Below, piece after piece: positions 41,567 through 50,793 of a DNA stretch of 59,639 nucleotides. The DNA comes from Ruminococcus sp. (GTDB lineage Bacteria > Bacillota > Clostridia > Oscillospirales > Ruminococcaceae), in NCBI RefSeq assembly GCF_019417665.1, contig NZ_DXUU01000013.1, positions 1 to 59,639 on the forward strand. The letters run 5' to 3'. The translations under genes and the position numbers were made by a program. The notes under the pieces were generated by a model. That model did no database searches and was not told where the DNA came from. It saw only the letters and a list, made by a program, of their open reading frames with translations. Positions within the stretch are counted from its first letter, which is position 1; the number at the start of each line of letters is the position of its first letter.

Positions 41567-41614
41567 ATGGTTGACAAATATGATTATACCACAGTGCAAG
41601 TTATTTGTCAACCA
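41567..41614 (-). promoter_or_regulatory. bioY promoter enclosed by a 14-bp inverted repeat
   Basis: Arms ATGGTTGACAAATA (41567-41580) and TATTTGTCAACCAT (41601+1 to 41614) are perfect complements with a 21-bp spacer. The minus promoter (TGTCAA 41606-41611, ATTATA 41583-41588, 17 bp) lies inside: one arm contains the -35, the other covers the start site. A biotin repressor (BirA-like) is the natural candidate. Confidence 0.7.
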
Positions 41615-41738
41615 TATTTTTCAGGTTGTTTGGTTGACTGACATTTCCCCGTGGGACAGAAAATAGATAAAAATAGATAAAAGCAACTTCTTGTATTGTT
41701 GGTATATTGTGAAAAATCACGAAAATAAAAAAACGCCC

Positions 41739-41767
41739 TTGACAATTGGCTGAAATCGTGGTAAATT
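41739..41767 (+). promoter_or_regulatory. hrcA operon promoter
   Basis: TTGACA (41739-41744), 17 bp, TAAATT (41762-41767), immediately followed by CIRCE. Confidence 0.75.
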
Positions 41768-41771
41768 AGTG

Positions 41772-41798
41772 TTAGCACTCAGATAGAATGAGTGCTAA
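41772..41798 (+). promoter_or_regulatory. CIRCE operator of the hrcA-dnaK operon
   Basis: Exact consensus TTAGCACTC-N9-GAGTGCTAA, with outer bases GTG/CAC extending the palindrome. Confidence 0.97.
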
Positions 41799-41835
41799 CA
41801 CTTGAAAAGTGGATCTGCCAGAAAGGATGGTCAGT

Positions 41836-42894
41836 GTGGATGCTCGGAAACGTCGGATTTTATCGGCGGTAGTTGATTTATATATTCGTACTGGTGAGCC
41901 GGTGGGTTCTAAGACCATTTCACAGCTGCCGGACATTTACGTGTCGGCTGCGACAGTCCGCAATGATATGGCAGTTCTGGAAGAATTGGGCTATTTGGAA
42001 CAGCCCCATACGTCGGCAGGGCGTGTGCCCACATTCAGCGGTTATCGCATGTATATTGAAGAGATCGGTGTCAGCAGCACGCTTCCTGAGGAAGAGCGGG
42101 AACGGCTGGACGAAATGCTGGGGGATGAATCCCAGCTCACGGAAGATCTGATCTTACAGAGTGCGACTACGGCGCTCGCTCAGATCACCCAATGCGCTAC
42201 AGTGGTTTCTAATTTTGCACCAAAATATTCTGTGATTACAAAGGTGGATGTGATTCCGACTGGAAAACGGATGTATGTGGTGCTTCTCATTACATCTGAC
42301 GGCAAGATCAAGAATCGTGCCTGTCGGCTTCAGTTTGATCTGACCCATGAGCACATGGATTTCTTCAAGCACTTTATGGAGGAAAACCTGGAGGGTGTTT
42401 CTGTTTCTGAGTTGTCGGATGAAAAAATGGAGCAGATGGTCACTGCAATGGGCACTTATATGATGACCCTGAGTCCCTTGGTGCAGGGTATCTGCGAAAT
42501 GTCCAGGGATCTGCAAAAGAACGAGTTGTATGTCACAGGTGAGCAGAATCTGTTCTCCTGTGAAGAGTTGGACAAAGCCGAAGTGGCACAGTTTATGATG
42601 CACAAGCAGAATTTGTCCGGGTTGCTGGATGATTCCTTCCAGGGGATCAAGGTCATGTTCGGCGAGGAGGGCAACGATTTTGTCATCGGGAATTCCAGCA
42701 TGATCGTATCCAAGTACCAGAAAGGCGATCACACTGCCGGTTCGCTTGGCGTCATTGGTCCGATGCGGCTGAATTATGCCAAGATCATTCCATATATTGA
42801 ATATTTCACCGAGAAGATCTCGCATCTGATTTCGGAAGAAGAACCAGAAGAGATCAGACTCGTACAGAAGCCGGATCAGCCGGAGCAACAATAG
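41836..42894 (+). CDS. hrcA: Heat-inducible transcription repressor HrcA
   Basis: 352 residues. Winged helix at the N-terminus (KRRILSAVVDLYIRTGEPVGSKTIS, VSAATVRNDMAVLEELGYLEQPHTSAGRVPT). A GAF-like middle and the C-terminal dimer region GEEGNDFVIGNSSMIVSKYQKGDHTAGSLGVIGPMRLNYAKIIPYIEY follow. It represses by binding CIRCE and is kept active by GroEL. I choose GTG 41836, nine bases after AAAGGA; a GTG 27 bases earlier lacks a ribosome site. Confidence 0.95.
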   Translation: MDARKRRILSAVVDLYIRTGEPVGSKTISQLPDIYVSAATVRNDMAVLEELGYLEQPHTSAGRVPTFSGYRMYIEEIGVSSTLPEEERERLDEMLGDESQLTEDLILQSATTALAQITQCATVVSNFAPKYSVITKVDVIPTGKRMYVVLLITSDGKIKNRACRLQFDLTHEHMDFFKHFMEENLEGVSVSELSDEKMEQMVTAMGTYMMTLSPLVQGICEMSRDLQKNELYVTGEQNLFSCEELDKAEVAQFMMHKQNLSGLLDDSFQGIKVMFGEEGNDFVIGNSSMIVSKYQKGDHTAGSLGVIGPMRLNYAKIIPYIEYFTEKISHLISEEEPEEIRLVQKPDQPEQQ

Positions 42895-42911
42895 GAAAGG
42901 ATGTGCTTTTG

Positions 42912-43508
42912 ATGGAAAACGAAAAGGACGATCTGAAACAGGAAAAAACTGCTGAGGAGACTGTACCGGAAACAGAAGCGGCACCGGAAACAGAGGCTGC
43001 TGAAAAAACAGCGGAATGTCAGGAAGAACCGGCTAAGGATGACAAAAAGAAGAAGAAAAAAGATCTGAAAGATGCCCTGGAAAAGAAAGAAGCAGAGCTG
43101 GCAGATCAGAAAGATCAGTACCTGCGGCTCATGGCAGAATATCAGAACTACCGGAACCGCACTACGGAAGAAAAGAAAAAGATCTATGGCGATGCCAAGG
43201 TGGACTGTGTGAAGGAACTGCTGGGTGTTATGGACACGTTTGAGCGTGCACTGGAGGCACCCTGCACCGATGAGAATTATAAGAAAGGTGTGGAGCTGAC
43301 CTTCACCCAGATCCAGAAAGCGTTCGAAAAACTGGGCGTTACGGAAATCGCCGCATTGGGCGAGACATTTGATCCCAATGTGCACAATGCCATCAAGCAG
43401 GTGGACGACAGCGAGTATGAAAGCGACAAGGTCTGCGAGGTGTTCCAGAAGGGCTACATGCTGGGCGACCGGCTCATCCGTCCGGCAATGGTTGCCGTTT
43501 CTGTTTAG
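42912..43508 (+). CDS. grpE: Nucleotide exchange factor GrpE
   Basis: 198 residues. An acidic, disordered first 45 residues and a Lys cluster (DDKKKKKKDLKDALEKKEAELADQKDQYLRLMAEYQNYRNRTTEEK) lead into the long coiled coil. The beta domain ends YMLGDRLIRPAMVAVSV. It releases ADP from DnaK. ATG 42912 follows AGGAAAGGATG. Confidence 0.95.
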   Translation: MENEKDDLKQEKTAEETVPETEAAPETEAAEKTAECQEEPAKDDKKKKKKDLKDALEKKEAELADQKDQYLRLMAEYQNYRNRTTEEKKKIYGDAKVDCVKELLGVMDTFERALEAPCTDENYKKGVELTFTQIQKAFEKLGVTEIAALGETFDPNVHNAIKQVDDSEYESDKVCEVFQKGYMLGDRLIRPAMVAVSV

Positions 43509-43522
43509 TCAGGAGGGTGTTC

Positions 43523-44188
43523 TTGAAAAAACATACAGCGTCGCTCATGACAGCGGCAATGCTCCTGACTGTGGCATGGATGACGGGGTGTGATTTTGGA
43601 AAGGTGGAACAGACTGCGGTGGATACTTCTTCGGCGGAATCGGCAGTGGAAACCACGGCGGAGACCGTTGCAGAAACCACGGCAGACACAGAAGTATCAG
43701 CGGTAGAAGCGGATGAATCGGTTGAATTTTCCACTTACGATGAATTTGCTGCGTATATGGCAGAGCATCATCCGGAATTGACGATGTATGCACCGCCAAA
43801 GACATGGGCACAAGACTGGGAAACTTCGTATATCATACTTTATGACAATTCCTATGTCTATCAGTTCTGCAAAGCCGAAGAGTATTCAGTGACAGATCTT
43901 GTTACCATTACGGTGATGTATGCTTATCAGAATTGTGAAAGCGCAGCATCTATGATAGAACAATTGGGCGAAACCGTGACATCAGCTCCCAGTCCTGGCT
44001 ACTGCTTTTATGAAGAAGAAATGACCTTTCCAGATGGAACTAGTCAGATGCAAAGTATTCTGGCAGGCATTACCGGAGATTTCAATACGCTTTATACGTT
44101 GGAAGCATCCCATTCGGATACAGACTGGAATATCACACCGTATACAGAAGAGGAACTGCTGTCTCTCCGTGAAGAACTCCGCTTATAG
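43523..44188 (+). CDS. Lipoprotein inserted between grpE and dnaK, paralogue family member 3
   Basis: 221 residues. TTG start six bases after AGGAGG; signal LKKHTASLMTAAMLLTVAWMTGC (lipobox MTGC), a Thr/Ala/Val linker and the domain FSTYDEFAAYMAEHHPELTMYAPPKTWAQDWETSYIILYDNSY ... EEELLSLREELRL. Same family as 38277 and 38910 but more divergent. It sits 15 bases after grpE and 106 before dnaK, in the same orientation, so it is probably transcribed with the heat-shock operon. No known chaperone role. Confidence 0.83.
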   Translation: MKKHTASLMTAAMLLTVAWMTGCDFGKVEQTAVDTSSAESAVETTAETVAETTADTEVSAVEADESVEFSTYDEFAAYMAEHHPELTMYAPPKTWAQDWETSYIILYDNSYVYQFCKAEEYSVTDLVTITVMYAYQNCESAASMIEQLGETVTSAPSPGYCFYEEEMTFPDGTSQMQSILAGITGDFNTLYTLEASHSDTDWNITPYTEEELLSLREELRL

Positions 44189-44294
44189 CAAGCACAAAAA
44201 CTCCTGCCCGAAAGGACAGTTCATATAAATTATTTCAATCTATTTTTGATATGACCCCGTCTGAAACGGGAAATACAGAAAGGAAGAGATTACT

Positions 44295-46148
44295 ATGGGA
44301 AAAATTATTGGTATTGACTTGGGAACGACAAACTCCTGCGTCGCAGTTATGGAGGGCGGCAATGCCGTTGTTATCCCTAACGCAGAGGGTGCAAGAACGA
44401 CGCCGTCTGTTGTGGGTTTCTCCAAGACCGGTGAGCGTCTGGTAGGTCAGACGGCAAAGCGCCAGGCAATCGCAAATCCGGATCGCACCATCTCCTCGAT
44501 TAAGCGTCACATGGGCAGCGACTACAAGGTAGACATTGACGGCAAGAAGTATACACCGCAGGAAATTTCCGCTATGATCCTGCAAAAGCTGAAAACCGAT
44601 GCAGAAGCTTATCTGGGTCAGACGGTGACAGAAGCAGTTATTACCGTTCCGGCATACTTCACTGATGCACAGCGTCAGGCAACCAAGGATGCAGGACAGA
44701 TCGCAGGTCTGACAGTAAAGCGTATCATCAATGAGCCGACTGCCGCTGCACTTTCCTATGGCATTGATAAGGAAGATGATCAGCGTGTTATGGTTTATGA
44801 CCTGGGCGGCGGTACGTTCGATGTTTCCATTATTGAAATGGGCGACGGCGTACAGCAGGTACTGGCAACAGCTGGTAACAACCGCTTGGGCGGCGACGAC
44901 TTCGACCAGAGAATCATCAACTGGATGGTTGAGGAATTCAAGAAGACTGAGGGCATTGACTTGTCCAATGATAAGATGGCAGTACAGCGTTTGAAGGATG
45001 CCGCAGAAAAGGCAAAGATCGAGCTGTCCTCTACTACCACTACCAACATTAATATTCCGTTTATTACAGCAGATGCAAGCGGTGCAAAGCATCTGGATAT
45101 GAACCTGACTGTGGCGAAGTTTAACGAGCTGACCCGTGACCTGGTGGATGCTACGATGGGTCCGGTACAGCAGGCACTGTCCGACAGCGGTCTGTCCCCG
45201 TCGGATCTGAACAAGGTACTCATGGTCGGCGGTTCTTCCAGAATTCCGGCTGTACAGGAAGCGGTACGCTCTAAGCTGGGCAAGGAACCGTTCAAGGGCA
45301 TCAACCCGGATGAGTGTGTTGCACTGGGTGCTGCATATCAGGGCGGCGTTCTCGGCGGCGACGTCAAGGATGGTCTGCTGCTGCTGGATGTTACGCCGCT
45401 GTCCCTGGGTCTGGAGACCATGGGCGGTGTCTGCACCAAGATCATTGAGAGAAATACCACGATCCCGACCAAGAAGAGCCAGATCTTCTCCACTGCTGCG
45501 GATAATCAGTCTGCTGTAGATATCAATGTACTCCAGGGTGAACGTGAGTTCGCACGGGATAACAAGCAGCTGGGCACCTTCCGTCTGGACGGCATCGCTC
45601 CGGCTCCGAGAGGCGTACCTCAGATCGAAGTTACCTTCGATATCGACCAGAACGGTATCGTACACGTAACTGCAAAGGATCTGGGCACTGGCAAGGAACA
45701 GGATATCAAGATCACTGCTTCTACTAACATGTCCAAGGACGATATCGACAAGGCTGTGAAGGAAGCTGAGCAGTATGCCGAAGAGGATAAGAAGCGCCGT
45801 GAGGAAGTGGACACCAAGAACAACGCAGAGAGCCTTTGCTTCCAGTGCGAGAACGCATTGAAGGAATTTGGTGACAAGGTGGATGCGGCAGATAAGTCCG
45901 ATATCGAAGCTAAGATCGCAGATCTGAAAACCGCACTGGGCGGCAGCGATAACGCAGCGATCAAGGAAAAATCCGATGCGCTCCAGCAGGCATTCTATGC
46001 ACTGTCCTCAAAGATGTATCAGCAGACGGGCGGCCAGCCGGGTGCAGACCCGAATATGGGCGGCGCTGACTTCGGCGGTGCAGCTGGCGGCAATAACGGC
46101 GGCGCAAATGATGATGGTGTTGTTGACGCTGATTTTAAGGAAGTTTAA
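44295..46148 (+). CDS. dnaK: Chaperone DnaK (Hsp70)
   Basis: 617 residues. ATPase domain signatures GIDLGTTNSCVAV, VYDLGGGTFDVSI, VLMVGGSSRIPAVQ; substrate domain with LLLLDVTPLSLGLETMGGV and a helical lid; Gly-rich tail ending DDGVVDADFKEV. Works with GrpE and DnaJ. AGAAAGGAAGAG precedes the ATG. Confidence 0.98.
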   Translation: MGKIIGIDLGTTNSCVAVMEGGNAVVIPNAEGARTTPSVVGFSKTGERLVGQTAKRQAIANPDRTISSIKRHMGSDYKVDIDGKKYTPQEISAMILQKLKTDAEAYLGQTVTEAVITVPAYFTDAQRQATKDAGQIAGLTVKRIINEPTAAALSYGIDKEDDQRVMVYDLGGGTFDVSIIEMGDGVQQVLATAGNNRLGGDDFDQRIINWMVEEFKKTEGIDLSNDKMAVQRLKDAAEKAKIELSSTTTTNINIPFITADASGAKHLDMNLTVAKFNELTRDLVDATMGPVQQALSDSGLSPSDLNKVLMVGGSSRIPAVQEAVRSKLGKEPFKGINPDECVALGAAYQGGVLGGDVKDGLLLLDVTPLSLGLETMGGVCTKIIERNTTIPTKKSQIFSTAADNQSAVDINVLQGEREFARDNKQLGTFRLDGIAPAPRGVPQIEVTFDIDQNGIVHVTAKDLGTGKEQDIKITASTNMSKDDIDKAVKEAEQYAEEDKKRREEVDTKNNAESLCFQCENALKEFGDKVDAADKSDIEAKIADLKTALGGSDNAAIKEKSDALQQAFYALSSKMYQQTGGQPGADPNMGGADFGGAAGGNNGGANDDGVVDADFKEV

Positions 46149-46245
46149 TGTAACCGGCTGAAACGCCGTGAAATAAGGATGCGGTGACGGGGCAGGTTTC
46201 GGCTTGTCCCGGCATCGTTGTATATACGAAAGGAGCCGGCATATC

Positions 46246-47409
46246 ATGGCAGAAAAACGGGATTATTACGAGGTGCTGGGGCTGAAAAAAGGTGCGTCCG
46301 AGGATGAGATCAAAAAGGCGTTCAAGACAATGGCGAGAAAGTATCATCCCGATTTGCATCCGGACGATCAGGAGGCCGCAGATAAATTCAAGGAGATCAA
46401 CGAAGCATATGAGGTGCTTTCTGATTCAGAAAAGCGTGCACGGTATGATCAGTTCGGTCATGCCGGCGTAGACCCCAACTACGGCGGCAGTGCCGGCTAC
46501 GGTGGCGGCGGCTTCGGCGGTTTCGGCGATGTAGGCGATATTTTCGACAGTATTTTTGGCGGCTTTGGCGGTTTTGGCGGCAGCAGCAGAAGTGCTGCGT
46601 CCAATGCCAATGCACCCAGACGTGGCGGCGATGTGAATAGCAGCGTTACCATTGACTTCATGGAGGCATGTAAGGGTGTCAAGAAAAAAATGCGTGTCAC
46701 CCATATGGTGAAATGCGACCAGTGCGGCGGTTCCGGTTCGGATGCCAATACGACGACCACCACATGTTCGGAATGTAACGGTCAGGGTTCTGTCCGTGTG
46801 AACCAACGGACACCCTTTGGCGTGATCTCCACCACAAAGGTCTGCTCTCGCTGCGGCGGTAAGGGCAAGATCGTTACCAATCCGTGCAGCAAATGCCGGG
46901 GCAGCGGACGATTCCGTACCACGACAGATATTGAGTTGAAAGTCCCTGCAGGCATTGACAACGGGCAGGTGCTCCGTGTCAGCGGACAGGGCGATGCAGG
47001 TGTCAATGGCGGCAGCTGCGGTGATCTGAACGTTTCTGTTACCGTGCGTGCACACGAGTTGTTCACCCGGAACGGCAATGATATTTACTGCGAGATCCCT
47101 ATTACCTACGCTCAGGCAGTTCTGGGTGACAAGGTCACAGTACCTACTATCAAGGGCAAAGTGGAATACGACATTCCTGAGGGCACTCAGAGCGGTACGA
47201 AGTTCCGTCTCCGTGGCGAGGGCGTGAAGTATCTGGGCAGAGAATCCTACGGCGATCAATATGTGACTGTTGTGGTAGAAGTGCCCAAAAAACTGACAAA
47301 GCACCAGAAAGAATTGCTGAAGGAATTTGATGATTCCCTGGAGGAAAAAAACCAGGTGAAGCGCCAGAATTTCTTCGAAAAGCTCAAGCGTAAGTTTGAC
47401 CAGCAATAA
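46246..47409 (+). CDS. dnaJ: Co-chaperone DnaJ
   Basis: 387 residues. J domain with HPD (KYHPDLHPDD), Gly/Phe-rich linker (GGGGFGGFGDVGDIFDSIFGGFGGFGG), and four CxxCxGxG zinc repeats (CDQCGGSG, CSECNGQG, CSRCGGKG, CSKCRGSG). The two client-binding beta domains follow. It stimulates DnaK ATPase. ATG 46246 follows AAAGGAGCCGGCATATC. Last gene of the operon. Confidence 0.97.
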   Translation: MAEKRDYYEVLGLKKGASEDEIKKAFKTMARKYHPDLHPDDQEAADKFKEINEAYEVLSDSEKRARYDQFGHAGVDPNYGGSAGYGGGGFGGFGDVGDIFDSIFGGFGGFGGSSRSAASNANAPRRGGDVNSSVTIDFMEACKGVKKKMRVTHMVKCDQCGGSGSDANTTTTTCSECNGQGSVRVNQRTPFGVISTTKVCSRCGGKGKIVTNPCSKCRGSGRFRTTTDIELKVPAGIDNGQVLRVSGQGDAGVNGGSCGDLNVSVTVRAHELFTRNGNDIYCEIPITYAQAVLGDKVTVPTIKGKVEYDIPEGTQSGTKFRLRGEGVKYLGRESYGDQYVTVVVEVPKKLTKHQKELLKEFDDSLEEKNQVKRQNFFEKLKRKFDQQ

Positions 47410-47430
47410 TTCACACAAACTGCATAAACA

Positions 47431-47471
47431 AAAAACCTACCTCATACCATATGGTATCCGGTAGGTTTTTT
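47431..47471. terminator. dnaJ terminator, bidirectional
   Basis: AAAAACCTACC pairs with GGTAGGTTTTT, with an inner ATACCATATGGTAT palindrome. It also serves the convergent lipoprotein gene. Confidence 0.85.
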
Positions 47472-47510
47472 CACGTAGGGCAGGAGGGAACCTGCCAAAG
47501 CATCGTGTTG

Positions 47511-47912
47511 TTATCTGTTGTTCTGATTTTTTTTCTCGGTGTGTGTGGTAGTCTCAGTTTTGGAGTGTTCTTCGCCGCCGAGAACATCGCCTACGGCATC
47601 GCCGGCATCCTTGACTACGTCACCGGCAGCGTCACCGGCATCTTTGACCACATTGCCAGCGCCTGTCACGATGTCACGTGCGCCGTTTTCTACATCGGTG
47701 ACAACATCGCCGACAACACCGTTGCCGTTGTTGTCAGTATTATTGTCGACGATGTTGGTTTCGGTATGCGTGTTGTTTTTGTTTTCCTCAGTGACAGTAC
47801 TTGTGGTATTGTTTCCGTTGGAATCATTGTTTGTGCCGCCGCAGCCGGTCAGCATGGCAGCCGTCAGCAGCAATGCTGCGGGCAGTGCCAGATATCGATA
47901 GGTTCTTTTCAT
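47511..47912 (-). CDS. Small repeat lipoprotein
   Basis: 133 residues. Lipoprotein signal MKRTYRYLALPAALLLTAAMLTGC. An Asn/Thr/Asp-rich linker (NNDSNGNNTTSTVTEEN) is followed by an 11-residue-type repeat (VVKDAGDAAGDVVKDAGDAVGDV) that should form an amphipathic helix. ATG 47912 follows GAGGTGAATACA; the frame is open far upstream but without support. Function unknown. Confidence 0.78.
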   Translation of the reverse strand: MKRTYRYLALPAALLLTAAMLTGCGGTNNDSNGNNTTSTVTEENKNNTHTETNIVDNNTDNNGNGVVGDVVTDVENGARDIVTGAGNVVKDAGDAAGDVVKDAGDAVGDVLGGEEHSKTETTTHTEKKNQNNR

Positions 47913-47984
47913 TGTATTCACCTCGCATGCTGGTTTGCAGAAGTTCTGCTTCCTTAGTCTTTCCAACATTTCTAAAATTATTCC

Positions 47985-48306
47985 CTTTCCACATTTCCAC
48001 GGTGCTATAATATGCGGATTTTCGGGCGTTTTACAAATATCGTCAAATTCTTCCGCAGTATTTCCCCAACATTTCAACAGAGTTTTCCACAATTCCGGGA
48101 TAAGTAGTGACAAAACGGTTACACAAAAAGCACTGTCAGCAATTATTTTGTCATTAAAAAATTGCAAAATGTGCAATGATTGTTACTTTATTGGTGGAAT
48201 ATACGAGAAAAGGGCACTTTTTGTTTTCCACAAGTTGTGGAAAACACGGTGGAAAGTTTGGGAGAAGTGTGGAAATAATTCTGGGATGATTTTTTGATGT
48301 GGAAAT
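47985..48306. other. Cluster of DnaA-box-like TTTTCCACA motifs
   Basis: Six sites in 320 bp: CTTTCCACA 47985, TTTTCCACA 48083, TTTTCCACA 48224, and on the minus strand TGTGGAAAA 48236, TGTGGAAA 48268, TGTGGAAAT 48298. Two of them form a palindrome GTTTTCCACAA-G-TTGTGGAAAAC (48223-48245). The region is AT-rich and has no gene. It resembles a DnaA-binding cluster but lacks dnaA or dnaN nearby. Confidence 0.45.
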
Positions 48307-48347
48307 TTTCGCTGCGTTTTTCATAATTGAAGGTTTCAGATAAATCC

Positions 48348-48443
48348 GGAGGGAGCAAGCCTCCGCCCTACGCTTCTGATTTCCAAATAAAAAGTAAAGT
48401 TTTAAGCGTCACAATGTAGTAGGGGCGAACTTTGTTCACCTGC
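48348..48443. repeat. Diverged REP pair
   Basis: Minus: GTAGGGCGGAGGCTTGCTCCC (48348-48371). Plus: GTAGGGGCGAAC-TTT-GTTCACC (48418-48440). The inner stems differ, which shows that the GTAGGG head is the conserved part. Confidence 0.65.
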
Positions 48444-48526
48444 TGAATGTTCACAGAGGCGTTACGGGCAAATGCTCCGGAAATAACCCCCGATCCCCTT
48501 TGTTTACAAACTTTTATCGAAGCATA

Positions 48527-48556
48527 CTTGCCAATTCTGTGAAAATATGATATAAT
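48527..48556 (+). promoter_or_regulatory. Promoter of the HD-domain gene
   Basis: TTGCCA (48527-48532), 18 bp, TATAAT (48551-48556). Confidence 0.65.
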
Positions 48557-48580
48557 GATACGGCAGAGGAGGTGCGCAGT

Positions 48581-49165
48581 ATGACCAAACGGGAAGAATT
48601 CATTGCCGTTTATCAGGAAAACATTACACGTCGGGGCGCAGGCCGGCTGCTGGAGTGGCTGGATTCTGATGCCAGTGACTTTTTCACAGCACCATCCAGT
48701 ACACGCTTTCACGGCGCCTATGAGGGCGGCCTGGTGGAACATAGCCTGAATGTGTACGAGTGCCTGAAAGATTATCTGGCACGTCCCCGAACACGGGAAT
48801 TGTATGGTATGGATTATACGTCGGAGACCATTGCGGTGACGGCACTGCTGCATGACATCTGCAAGGTGAATTTTTATGCGGTGGATTATCGCAACGCCAA
48901 AAACGAACAGGGTGTCTGGGAACGTGTGCCCTATTATACCATCCGGGATACACTGCCCTATGGGCACGGAGAAAAATCCGTGTACATGATCCAGGGCTTT
49001 ATGCGGCTGACCCGGGAGGAGGCGTTTGCTATCCGCTATCACATGGGCTTTTCCGGAAATGAGGACAAGAACAGTGTGGGAAGAGCGCTGGAAATGTTCC
49101 CCCTGGCATTGGCCGTGAGCGTCGCTGATATGGAGGCATCGTATTATTTAGAAGGATCAAATTAA
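48581..49165 (+). CDS. HD-domain hydrolase
   Basis: 194 residues. Metal-binding HD pattern: GGLVEHSLNVYECL, ALLHDICKVNFY, and a later YHMGFSGNEDKN plus VSVADMEASYYLE. HD proteins cut phosphate esters of nucleotides or nucleic acid. ATG 48581 follows AGGAGGTGCGCAGT. It sits 21 bases before the GH13 gene, but no functional link is evident. Confidence 0.88.
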   Translation: MTKREEFIAVYQENITRRGAGRLLEWLDSDASDFFTAPSSTRFHGAYEGGLVEHSLNVYECLKDYLARPRTRELYGMDYTSETIAVTALLHDICKVNFYAVDYRNAKNEQGVWERVPYYTIRDTLPYGHGEKSVYMIQGFMRLTREEAFAIRYHMGFSGNEDKNSVGRALEMFPLALAVSVADMEASYYLEGSN

Positions 49166-49186
49166 GAACGGTTGGAGGAAAAAACA

Positions 49187-50779
49187 ATGAGTTGGTATGA
49201 AAATGCTGTGATGTATCACATCTATCCCCTGGGCTTCTGTGGTGCGCCGAAGCACAACGAGGGCGGCGAGCCGGTGAACCGGCTGGAAAAGGTGCTGGAC
49301 TGGATCTCGCATCTGAAAGAACTGGGCGTAGATGCGCTCTATTTCGGTCCGGTGTTCGAATCTGTAGAGCATGGCTATGACACCACAGACTATCGTATCA
49401 TTGACCGCAGACTGGGCACCAATGAGATGTTTGCACATATTTGTGACGAGCTGCACAAGAATGGCATCCGCATCATCCTGGACGGGGTGTTCAACCACGT
49501 GGGACGGGATTTCTGGGCATTCAAGGATGTTCAGGAAAAGGGACAGGCTTCGGAGTACTGCGATTGGTTCGCAGGTCTGAACTTCGGCGGTCAGAGTCCT
49601 TGCGGCGATCCCTTCTGGTATGAGGGCTGGAACGGCTATTACAATCTGGTAAAGCTGAACCTGAAAAATTGGCACGTGTGCGATTATCTCATCGATGCTG
49701 TGGGTATGTGGATGGACGAGTTTCACATTGACGGCATTCGCTTTGATGCGGCAGACTGTGTGGACTTCGATTTCTTCCGCCGGATACATAAATTCTGTAA
49801 GGAGCGCAATCCGGAATTCTGGCTCATGGGTGAGATCATTCATGGCGACTACAAGCGTTGGGCAAACCCGGAAATGCTGGACAGCGTGACCAACTATGAG
49901 TGCTACAAGGGAATCTATTCTTCTCATAACGATAAAAACTATTTTGAGATCAACTATAGCATCAATCGTCAGTTCGGCAACGGCGGCATCTATCAGGGTA
50001 CAGCACTGTATAACTTTGTGGACAACCACGATGTGAACCGTCTTGCCAGCACCCTGGTGGATCAGCGTTATTTGCCTTTGTGCTATACGCTGTTGTATGG
50101 TATGCCGGGCATTCCATCCATTTACTACGGCAGCGAATACGGTGTTATGGGCCGTCACGAGAACAATTCCGATGATGGTCTGCGTCCATGTCTGGAACTG
50201 GACGAGCTGAACCGCAGCGGTAATCTGGATCTGTACCGCCATCTGGTGAAGCTGGGTAGAATTTACCGGGCATATCCGGCACTGCGAACCGGTGCATACC
50301 GGACAGTGGAAGTACGCAACCAGCAGCTGCTCTTTGCCAAGGAACAGGACGGCAGAACTGTCTACGTGGCATTGAACCTGGATGAGAACCCCAGCGAGTT
50401 CCGTTTTGGCACCAATGTGCCGTCTCTGGTGGATGTTATCAGCGGTCAACCGGTGGAAGTACAGAATGGCGGCGCTTATATTCGTCTGGCACCGTTCTCC
50501 CAGATGATCCTGGTAGAGGATGACATTGTCAACAACATTGAGACAGTGGAAGAGGCGATCTCTATTCCGGAGCCGACCCGTCTGGAAGAGGGTGCACGCT
50601 ATCGTGATTTGCTGGATGGTTCTATTTGCGTACTGCTCCAGACCTCTGTTTGCCATGCGGAGACACAGGAAGAACTGGTCGTTTACCGCAAGGAAGCAGA
50701 CGGCAGCGTTTGGGCAATGCCGAAGTCTATCTTCACCGGCACAGCACGTGACAATCAGCCGAGATTTACTATGGTATAA
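49187..50779 (+). CDS. Intracellular GH13 alpha-glucan hydrolase
   Basis: 530 residues, no signal peptide. GH13 regions: DGVFNHVGRD (I), GIRFDAADCVD (II, nucleophile Asp), GEIIHGDY (III, acid/base Glu) and FVDNHDVNR (IV, stabiliser Asp), then a C-terminal beta domain and an extra ~90-residue tail. The closest functional class is probably maltodextrin-acting amylase or cyclomaltodextrinase, in keeping with MalQ and GlgP elsewhere in the window. AACGGTTGGAGG precedes the ATG. Confidence 0.92.
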   Translation: MSWYENAVMYHIYPLGFCGAPKHNEGGEPVNRLEKVLDWISHLKELGVDALYFGPVFESVEHGYDTTDYRIIDRRLGTNEMFAHICDELHKNGIRIILDGVFNHVGRDFWAFKDVQEKGQASEYCDWFAGLNFGGQSPCGDPFWYEGWNGYYNLVKLNLKNWHVCDYLIDAVGMWMDEFHIDGIRFDAADCVDFDFFRRIHKFCKERNPEFWLMGEIIHGDYKRWANPEMLDSVTNYECYKGIYSSHNDKNYFEINYSINRQFGNGGIYQGTALYNFVDNHDVNRLASTLVDQRYLPLCYTLLYGMPGIPSIYYGSEYGVMGRHENNSDDGLRPCLELDELNRSGNLDLYRHLVKLGRIYRAYPALRTGAYRTVEVRNQQLLFAKEQDGRTVYVALNLDENPSEFRFGTNVPSLVDVISGQPVEVQNGGAYIRLAPFSQMILVEDDIVNNIETVEEAISIPEPTRLEEGARYRDLLDGSICVLLQTSVCHAETQEELVVYRKEADGSVWAMPKSIFTGTARDNQPRFTMV

Positions 50780-50793
50780 GTGAACGTTTTCAT

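Noticed and set aside
47539..47901. Plus-strand frames opposite the repeat lipoprotein
   Set aside because: Shadow of the 11-residue repeat; the minus frame has a lipobox signal and ribosome site.
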